From Novosphingobium sp. (GTDB lineage Bacteria; Pseudomonadota; Alphaproteobacteria; Sphingomonadales; Sphingomonadaceae), in NCBI RefSeq assembly GCF_030696665.1, contig NZ_JAUYRV010000033.1, positions 41,068-105,067 on the forward strand: 64,000 bases of DNA. The letters run 5' to 3'. The notes below the pieces were generated by a model. The model made no database searches, was not told where the DNA came from, and saw nothing but the letters and a program-made list of their open reading frames with translations. The position numbers were made by a program, and so were the translations under genes. This document shows positions 57,626 through 64,000 of the stretch, piece by piece. Within the stretch, counting starts at the first letter, position 1. Each line of letters opens with the position of its first letter.

Positions 57626-60600
57626 GCGCCTTCTCCCGCTGAGTGGAGCCTGTCACCAGCGTCACGTTCCTGCGCGCTTTCGCCAAAGCGTTCGTACAGG
57701 ATCGGCAGCAGGATCAGCGTCAGAAGCGTGGCGGTTACCAGTCCGCCAATGACGACGATGGCGAGCGGTTTCTGGATTTCCGACCCCGGCCCGCTGGCAA
57801 ACAGCAGCGGCACAAGGCCAAAGGCGGCGATGCTGGCAGTCATCAGCACCGGGCGCAAACGCCGCGCCGCGCCGATCCGCACGGCATCATGCAGTGTCAT
57901 GCCGTTCTGCCGCAACTGGCGGAAATAGCTTACCATTACGAGGCCGTTGAGCACCGCAATACCTAACAGCGCGATGAAGCCGACCGAGGCCGGGACCGAG
58001 AGATACTCACCCGAAACCGCCAGCGCGACCATCCCGCCTACCGCCGCAAACGGGATGTTGACGAGGATCAGCGCCGACGCCCGCACCGAGCGCAGCGTGA
58101 GATAGAGCACCACGAAGATCAGTAGCACCGCAATCGGCAGCACCACCATGAGCCGGGTGGAGGCGCGCTGCTGGTTTTCGAACTGCCCACCCCAGACGAT
58201 GCGATAACCCTGCGGCAGCGGCACGTTGGCGCTGATGTCGGCCTTGGCCTCTTCCACATAGCCAACCAGGTCGCGGCCTGAGACGAACGCCTGCACCAGC
58301 GCAAAGCGCGATCCGTTCTCGTGCTCCAGCTTTACCGGGCCCTCCACGCGGTTGACCTGCGCCACGTCGCTGGCGCGCACCAGTTGCCCAGCAGGGCTGC
58401 GATAGACCTGATCGGCAAAGGCCTGCGGGTCCATACCTTCGCCACCATTGCCCCGGATCACCACCGGCACGCGGCGGACGCCATCGGCGACAACACCTGC
58501 GCGCACGCCTTCCACATTGGCGCGCATCATGTCCTGCAGCATGTCCACCGGCATCCCGGCCCGGCCCGCAGCCACTCGGTCAATATCGATTTGCAGATAA
58601 TCCACGCTATCGTTGGCGACGGTTATCGCTTCGCTGGTGCCATCGATGGTCTCAAGCCGCTTCTGGATTTGCCCGGCGAGGCGTGAGAGTTCCTTGAGGT
58701 CCGGGCCGAACAGCTTGATCGCCAGATCGCCGCGCGCGCCGGTCAGCATTTCGGACACGCGCATTTCGATGGGCTGGGTGAAGCTCGGCTCGATCCCCGG
58801 CATTGCGTGCAGGGCAAGACGGATCTGCTCGACCAGCCAGTCCTTGTCCTGCACCCGCCATTGATCGCGCGGCTTGAGCCTTACGAAGCTGTCGGTTTCG
58901 TTCAGGCTCATCGGATCGAGGCCCAGTTCGTCGCTGCCGACGCGGGCGATGATGTCGGTGACTTCAGGAACCTTTTCCATGATCAGACGCTGCACGCGCA
59001 GATCACCCGCGACACTGCTTTCGATGTTGATGCTTGGCAGCTTGGCAAGCTGAACCAGCGTTGCGCCTTCATCCATTGTCGGCAGAAAGGTCTTGCCAGT
59101 CACGCTATAGGCAAGGCCCGCGAGAAGCAGCGATCCGCCCGCAATGAAGCCCACGGTCCGCCGATTGCCAAACGCCCATTCCAGCGCGCGGGCATGGGCA
59201 GGGGCGATCTTGCGCATAAGCCAGGGTTCGCCATGCGTATCCTGCTGGCGCAACACGAAAAAGGCGAGCGCGGGCACGAACGTGAGCGACAGCACGAGTG
59301 CCGATAGCAGCGCGAGCACAATGGTCAGCGCGACGGGCGAGAACAGCTTGCCTTCAAGCCCCTCCAGCGTCAGCAGCGGCAGGAACACCAAAGCGATGAT
59401 CAGCAGGCCCGACGCGACCGGGACGGCAACTTCGGCCGTGGCCATGAACACCGCATGCAGTTTGCCGCTGGCACGGTGCTTTGGGTCGGACAGTCGTTCG
59501 ACCACGTTTTCCACCACCACGACTGCGCCATCGACGAGAATGCCAACCGCAATGGCCAGCCCGCCAAGGCTCATCAGGTTCGCCGTCAGGCCAATGGAAC
59601 GCATGAAGATAAACGTCAGCAGCGCCGCCATCGGCAGCGCCACCGCCACGATTACCGAAGCGCGCACATCCCCCAAGAACAGCAGCAGCAGCACGACCAC
59701 GAGGATCGTCGCTTCGATCAGCGCCTTTTCAACGGTGCCCACGGCATTGCCGATAAGGTCAGACCGGTCATAGAAAATGTCCACGCTCATGCCCTTGGGC
59801 AGGCTGGGCTTCACTTCCTCAAGCCGCGCTTTTGTGCCCTCGACGACCTTGGAGGCATCGGCTCCACGGAGTGCGATGACCAGACCTTGCACCGCCTCAC
59901 CAGTGCCGTTCTTGGTCACCGCGCCATAGCGGGTAAGACTGCCCATGCCGACGGTGGCGACATCGCCCACGCGCAGCACGGTGCCTTCCTGCGTGCGGAC
60001 GACGACTGAGGACAGGTCTTCCAGCGAGGTGATGGCCCCCACCGCGCGCACGATCAGCGCTTCTTCGCCCTGCTTCAGGCGGCCTGCGCCGTCGTTGCGG
60101 TTGCTGCTCTCGATGGCGGTGCGCAGGTCTTCCACGGTCAGGCCAGCGCCAGCCAGCGCGGCATTGTCAGGCCGTACTTCGAATGTTTCGACAAAGCCAC
60201 CGAGCGCGTTCACATCGGCGACGCCCGGCACGGTGCGCAGGGCAGGGCGCACGATCCAGTCCAGCACGCGACGCTTTTCAGCAAGGCTTTGCGGGCCTTC
60301 CAGCGTGAACATCACCATATCCGAAAGCGGCGTGGAGATCGGAGCCATGCCGCCATCGACCGTAGCGGGGAGATCGCCCGATACGTTCGCCAGCCGCTCT
60401 GCCACCTGGCTGCGCGCCCAATAGATGTCGGTGCCGTCCTTGAAATCGATGGTGATGTCGGCAATCGCATATTTGGCGACCGAGCGCAGATTGGCCTGAT
60501 CGGGAATGCCGAGCATTTCCATCTCGATCGGCGTGATCACGCGGCTCTCGACCTCTTCGGGCGTCATGCCGGGGGCCTTGAGGATGATCTTTACCTGCGT

Positions 60601-60732
60601 GGAGCTGATGTCCGGGAAAGCATCGATCGGCAGGTTGATGAACGACCACGCGCCCCAAGCGGCCAGCACCAGCGCCAGCCCCAGCACGGCAACGCGAGTG
60701 GCCAGCGCTTTCTCTACAAGCTTGGAAAGCAT
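57622..60732 (-). CDS. HME-type RND efflux pump (CusA/CzcA family)
   Basis: ALATRVAVLGLALVLAAWGAWSFINLPIDAFPDISSTQVKIILKAPGMTPEEVESRVITPIEMEMLG; VDGAVVVVENVVERL. Confidence 0.93.
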   Translation of the reverse strand: MLSKLVEKALATRVAVLGLALVLAAWGAWSFINLPIDAFPDISSTQVKIILKAPGMTPEEVESRVITPIEMEMLGIPDQANLRSVAKYAIADITIDFKDGTDIYWARSQVAERLANVSGDLPATVDGGMAPISTPLSDMVMFTLEGPQSLAEKRRVLDWIVRPALRTVPGVADVNALGGFVETFEVRPDNAALAGAGLTVEDLRTAIESSNRNDGAGRLKQGEEALIVRAVGAITSLEDLSSVVVRTQEGTVLRVGDVATVGMGSLTRYGAVTKNGTGEAVQGLVIALRGADASKVVEGTKARLEEVKPSLPKGMSVDIFYDRSDLIGNAVGTVEKALIEATILVVVLLLLFLGDVRASVIVAVALPMAALLTFIFMRSIGLTANLMSLGGLAIAVGILVDGAVVVVENVVERLSDPKHRASGKLHAVFMATAEVAVPVASGLLIIALVFLPLLTLEGLEGKLFSPVALTIVLALLSALVLSLTFVPALAFFVLRQQDTHGEPWLMRKIAPAHARALEWAFGNRRTVGFIAGGSLLLAGLAYSVTGKTFLPTMDEGATLVQLAKLPSINIESSVAGDLRVQRLIMEKVPEVTDIIARVGSDELGLDPMSLNETDSFVRLKPRDQWRVQDKDWLVEQIRLALHAMPGIEPSFTQPIEMRVSEMLTGARGDLAIKLFGPDLKELSRLAGQIQKRLETIDGTSEAITVANDSVDYLQIDIDRVAAGRAGMPVDMLQDMMRANVEGVRAGVVADGVRRVPVVIRGNGGEGMDPQAFADQVYRSPAGQLVRASDVAQVNRVEGPVKLEHENGSRFALVQAFVSGRDLVGYVEEAKADISANVPLPQGYRIVWGGQFENQQRASTRLMVVLPIAVLLIFVVLYLTLRSVRASALILVNIPFAAVGGMVALAVSGEYLSVPASVGFIALLGIAVLNGLVMVSYFRQLRQNGMTLHDAVRIGAARRLRPVLMTASIAAFGLVPLLFASGPGSEIQKPLAIVVIGGLVTATLLTLILLPILYERFGESAQERDAGDRLHSAGEGA

Positions 60733-60733
60733 C

Positions 60734-61852
60734 CTATTCGCCGCCCAACAGGACTTTGAGTTCAGCAAGCCCGCTTGTCGCCACGCGCTCACCCGCCTTC
60801 AGGCCGGAGGTCAGCGTCACTCGCTCACCCCCGCGCCCAGCCACAGTGACTTCGCGCTTGGCAAAGCCCTTGGGCGTGGCGACGAAAACCACGTCCTTGC
60901 CGCCGATCTGGATGACTGCCGAGGCCGGGACGCCAATGCCAGCCGCTGCCGCCCGGTTGCCCTTGAGCACCACCGAAACCGCCTTGCCGCTGACCAGCGC
61001 GGGCGATCCGTTGATCCGCGCCTTGGCCACCAGCGCGCGCGTTTCCTGATCGATGGAGCCGCCGACCGAAACGATCTGTCCTTCGACCGGCGCATCGCCG
61101 CTATCTTGCAGGGCAATCGCCATGCCGGGGCGCACGTCGCCTGCCAGCCGCTCGGGGATTTGCAGGTCAATCATGAAGTTCGACGTGTTCTCGATGACGA
61201 AAGGCGCGGTCAGCCCGTCCACCGGCCCGCCGGTCTGCACAGCCACGGCAGAGAGCTTGCCGGTAATCGGCGCGCGCAGCGTCACTTCGCCGCCCGCGCT
61301 CGCACCACTTTGCGAAAGAATGCGCCGGTTCTCGCTCACCGCTACTTCGGCTTCACGCAGCGTTGCCCGCGCTTCATCGGCCCGCGCGCCTGCGATGATG
61401 CCTTCCTTGGCCAGCTGGCCCGTCCGCGCTGCATTGGCCCGCGCCACAGCAAGCTGCGCCTCGCCCCGAGCGAGTGACGCGCCATATTGCACCGGCTCTA
61501 TCGAACGCACGATGGCCAGCGGTTGTCCTTTGGTTACCGCCTGCCCGTTGACCACGAATAGCCGCAGCACCGTGCCACCAAATGGCGCAGTCACGGCCAC
61601 GCGCGCTTCGGGGGGGAGGGTGATTACGCCCGGAACCATGCCCAGTTCCGCCGCACTCGACGCAGTGGCAGCTTCGGTGGTGATGCCCATGCGCTTGATC
61701 TGTTCGGACGTCAGTTCGCCGCCCGAAACTTCAGCCGCAGCCTCTTCGCTTGGCGGCGCATCCTTGCTGGCCCACCAGCCGAGTCCGCCGAGAAGAACAG
61801 CAGCAAAAGCCGCGCCGCCGATGATCGTGTTGCGTTCCATGCCATCGGTCAT
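60734..61852 (-). CDS. RND efflux periplasmic adaptor subunit (CusB/CzcB-like)
   Basis: N-terminal anchor, barrel-sandwich motif GTVLRLFVVNGQAVTKGQPLAIV, FMIDLQIPERLAGDVRPGM. Confidence 0.9.
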   Translation of the reverse strand: MTDGMERNTIIGGAAFAAVLLGGLGWWASKDAPPSEEAAAEVSGGELTSEQIKRMGITTEAATASSAAELGMVPGVITLPPEARVAVTAPFGGTVLRLFVVNGQAVTKGQPLAIVRSIEPVQYGASLARGEAQLAVARANAARTGQLAKEGIIAGARADEARATLREAEVAVSENRRILSQSGASAGGEVTLRAPITGKLSAVAVQTGGPVDGLTAPFVIENTSNFMIDLQIPERLAGDVRPGMAIALQDSGDAPVEGQIVSVGGSIDQETRALVAKARINGSPALVSGKAVSVVLKGNRAAAAGIGVPASAVIQIGGKDVVFVATPKGFAKREVTVAGRGGERVTLTSGLKAGERVATSGLAELKVLLGGE

Positions 61853-61862
61853 CGCAAGCGAA

Positions 61863-61901
61863 GCTGACACAAGCCTGACAATCTGTCAGGGTCGCGTCAG
61901 C
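61863..61901. promoter_or_regulatory. nested palindromic operator candidate in the divergent pump/two-component intergenic region
   Basis: GCTGAC-N5-CCTGACA-ATC-TGTCAGG-N5-GTCAGC; inner and outer palindromes share the same centre (61882). Confidence 0.65.
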
Positions 61902-61947
61902 TTTGTTTGCCATTGCAAAGCTGGAACTCTTGAGAAGCTTGCCCCAA

Positions 61948-62604
61948 ATGCGCCTTTTGCTGGTTGAAGACGATGCCGAACTGGGCCGACGCTTGTCAGA
62001 GCGTCTCGGCTCGGCAGGCATGGCCGTCGACTGGGTGCAGACCGCCGAAGCCGCCCGCGATTGGCCCGATCTTGCCGAAACCGCCGCTGTCATCCTCGAC
62101 CTGGGCCTGCCCGATGGCGATGGGCTGGACCTGCTGCGCCACTGGCGTGCGCTGGGCGAAGTGGTCCCCATCCTCATCCTCACCGCACGCGGCAACTGGC
62201 GTGACAAGGTAGAGGGCCTGAACAGCGGGGCCGACGATTTCCTCGTCAAACCCGTGCGTTTCGAGGAACTCCTTGCCCGCCTTCACGCGCTGTGGCGGCG
62301 GGGCAGGGGGCAAAGTCCCAGCACGATCACCGCAGGCGATCTCGCGCTCGATCCCGTGGCGCGCACGGCAACGCGCAGCGACCAGCCGCTCGATCTCAGC
62401 CGCAAGGAATTCGCGCTCCTCCACCTGTTCCTGCGTCGCCCCGGCCACGTGATCTCGCAAGATGCCATCCTCGAACAGCTCTACGCGCTTGAGGCAGAGC
62501 GCGACCGCAACGCCGTGGAAGCCCACGTCAGCCGCCTGCGCCGCAAGATCGGGCGAGACACGATCCGCACCGTGCGTGGCCTTGGCTACAGGCTGGAGGT
62601 CTAG
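61948..62604 (+). CDS. OmpR/PhoB-family response regulator
   Basis: MRLLLVEDDAELGRRLSERL; VILDLGLPDGDGLDLL; C-terminal winged helix SRLRRKIGRDTIRTVRGLGYRLEV. Confidence 0.95.
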   Translation: MRLLLVEDDAELGRRLSERLGSAGMAVDWVQTAEAARDWPDLAETAAVILDLGLPDGDGLDLLRHWRALGEVVPILILTARGNWRDKVEGLNSGADDFLVKPVRFEELLARLHALWRRGRGQSPSTITAGDLALDPVARTATRSDQPLDLSRKEFALLHLFLRRPGHVISQDAILEQLYALEAERDRNAVEAHVSRLRRKIGRDTIRTVRGLGYRLEV

Positions 62605-62607
62605 TCC

Positions 62608-63933
62608 ATGCGCCTCACATCCCTGCGCGGCCGCTTTCTCCTTTCGATCCTGCTTTGGGTCGCGCTCGGTATCGGCGCCATCTGGTATTCTTCGGTGCGC
62701 CTTTTCACGACCCACGTGGAAGATTCGTATCACGAGGAACTGGAAGTCCACGTCCGCGAACTTGGCGGGCTGACGGAACTTGATGCGCAGGGCCGCCCCC
62801 ATTTGACACGCCCATTGTCAGACCCGCGCTATGCGCAGCCGCTTTCGGGCTTCTATTGGCAAATCAGCCGTCCGGGCTTTGGCGAACTCAAATCACCCTC
62901 GATGACGCGGGGCGCTCTCGACCATGATATTGCCCACTCGCCCAAGATCCTCCACCGCATCGCTAACGGCCCCACCGGCCCGACCATCGTCTATGGCTTT
63001 ATCCGCGATGCCGAGAGTGGCCCGCCGGTCCACTTCGTTATCGCGACCGACGAGCGCCATCTGGAGCGTATCATCAGCGCCTTCACCCGCGAATTGACCG
63101 TCTGGCTCACGCTGCTGGCGCTGGCCTTGCTCGCCAGTGGCCTTGCCATCATTACGCTGGGTTTCCGTCCCTTCAACCGCCTCACCGCCGCCATCGATGC
63201 CCTTCGCAAGGGTGAGCAGCGGCGCATAGCCGGGCGCTACCCGGACGAAATTCAGGCCGTCGTCACCGATCTCAACGCCTACGTCGCCCGCAATGCCGAA
63301 ATCGTGGATCGCGGGCGAGTTGAGGCCAGTTCGCTCGCCCACTCGCTGCGCACACCCCTCGCCGTGGTGACAGACGAAGCCGAGCGCTTGCAGGAAGCCG
63401 GGCAGTGCGATGCCGCGCGCGTGTTCCTCGATCAGTCGGGCCGGATGCAGCGTCAGATCGACTACCACCTGGCCCGTGTCCGCTCTGGCGGATCAAAGGC
63501 AGGTGTGCCCCCACGCGCGCGTCTGGACGAGGTGGTGCCGCCTCTGCTCGATGCCATGCACCGCTGCCACCCCGGCAAGACGTTCAGCGCGCGCTATCCT
63601 TCTGGCCTGAGCGTGCCGATGGATGCCGACGACCTCAGCGAAACCCTCTCCAACTTGCTCGACAACGCAGGCAAGTGGGCGCACGCCGAAATCCGCATCG
63701 AAGCACGCGAGGCCGACGGCACGCACAGCATCGCGGTGCAGGACGATGGCCCCGGTATTGCGCCCGAACAACGCGAAGCTGTCTTCGAAATCGGCCACAG
63801 CGGCGAGGGCGACCACGGCGGCTCCGGCCTCGGCCTCGCCATTTCCCGCGCCATTGCGCGCGATTATGGCGGCGACCTGACCCTTGCTCAATCGCCCAGA
63901 GGCGGCCTCAGCGCGGTCCTGACGCTCCCCTAA
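62608..63933 (+). CDS. sensor histidine kinase
   Basis: Two TM segments; H-box SSLAHSLRTPLAVV; N-box LSNLLDNAGKWA; G-boxes DDGPGI, GSGLGLAI. Confidence 0.94.
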   Translation: MRLTSLRGRFLLSILLWVALGIGAIWYSSVRLFTTHVEDSYHEELEVHVRELGGLTELDAQGRPHLTRPLSDPRYAQPLSGFYWQISRPGFGELKSPSMTRGALDHDIAHSPKILHRIANGPTGPTIVYGFIRDAESGPPVHFVIATDERHLERIISAFTRELTVWLTLLALALLASGLAIITLGFRPFNRLTAAIDALRKGEQRRIAGRYPDEIQAVVTDLNAYVARNAEIVDRGRVEASSLAHSLRTPLAVVTDEAERLQEAGQCDAARVFLDQSGRMQRQIDYHLARVRSGGSKAGVPPRARLDEVVPPLLDAMHRCHPGKTFSARYPSGLSVPMDADDLSETLSNLLDNAGKWAHAEIRIEAREADGTHSIAVQDDGPGIAPEQREAVFEIGHSGEGDHGGSGLGLAISRAIARDYGGDLTLAQSPRGGLSAVLTLP

Positions 63934-63950
63934 AAACAACATCCCGTTCG

Positions 63951-64000
63951 TGTCGAGCGAAGTCGAGACACCGCGCGCCATGTCTCGACTTCGCTCGACA
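63951..64000. repeat. perfect 20-bp inverted repeat with 10-nt spacer at window end
   Basis: TGTCGAGCGAAGTCGAGACA-ccgcgcgcca-TGTCTCGACTTCGCTCGACA, read directly. Confidence 0.95.

Noticed and set aside
1-64000. CRISPR arrays, prophage, transposases, rRNA or tRNA genes
   Set aside because: No repeat-spacer pattern, phage structural genes, transposase ORFs or recognisable RNA genes were seen by eye; a tRNAscan/Infernal run would be needed to exclude small RNAs.

Overview
This 64 kb window is high-GC alphaproteobacterial chromosome, sphingomonad-like by gene content. It falls into five blocks. (1) ~0-11.5 kb: a catabolic-looking cluster with a PQQ-type dehydrogenase cut by the window edge, an APH/choline-kinase-like kinase, three SDRs, a class III PLP aminotransferase, a thiolase, an imine-reductase-like enzyme, an NmrA-like protein, an exported cupin, an MFS transporter and a PhyH-type dioxygenase. 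A LysR regulator, glutaryl-CoA dehydrogenase and a maleylacetoacetate-isomerase-like GST follow. (2) ~14.9-21.2 kb: an exported heme/redox module (DUF1592-type c-heme protein, Tat-exported DUF1552 protein, ankyrin protein, cytochrome c', cytochrome b561). (3) ~21.1-51.1 kb: a purine locus that reads as a near-complete nucleoside-to-oxalate pathway. It includes a TonB receptor, periplasmic nucleoside-processing enzymes, permeases, Xdh, PuuD/UraH/UraD, PuuE, allantoate amidohydrolase, ureidoglycine-glyoxylate aminotransferase and the oxalurate/oxamate (Hpx-type) branch. Seventeen consecutive genes (32.1-51.1 kb) overlap or nearly abut. (4) ~51-56.3 kb: exported proteins of unknown function. (5) ~56.4-63.9 kb: an HME-RND efflux system with a divergent two-component system. 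The most interesting observation is in block 3. The small HpxX/AtzG (DUF4089, GatC-like) subunit normally partnered with the oxalurate amidase HpxY/AtzE is missing as a separate gene. An HpxX-like sequence instead forms the C-terminal tail of an SBF/BASS-family membrane transporter whose stop codon overlaps the HpxY start by 4 nt. This suggests a membrane-tethered transporter-amidase complex. Family calls are from motif recognition by eye; no database search was run.
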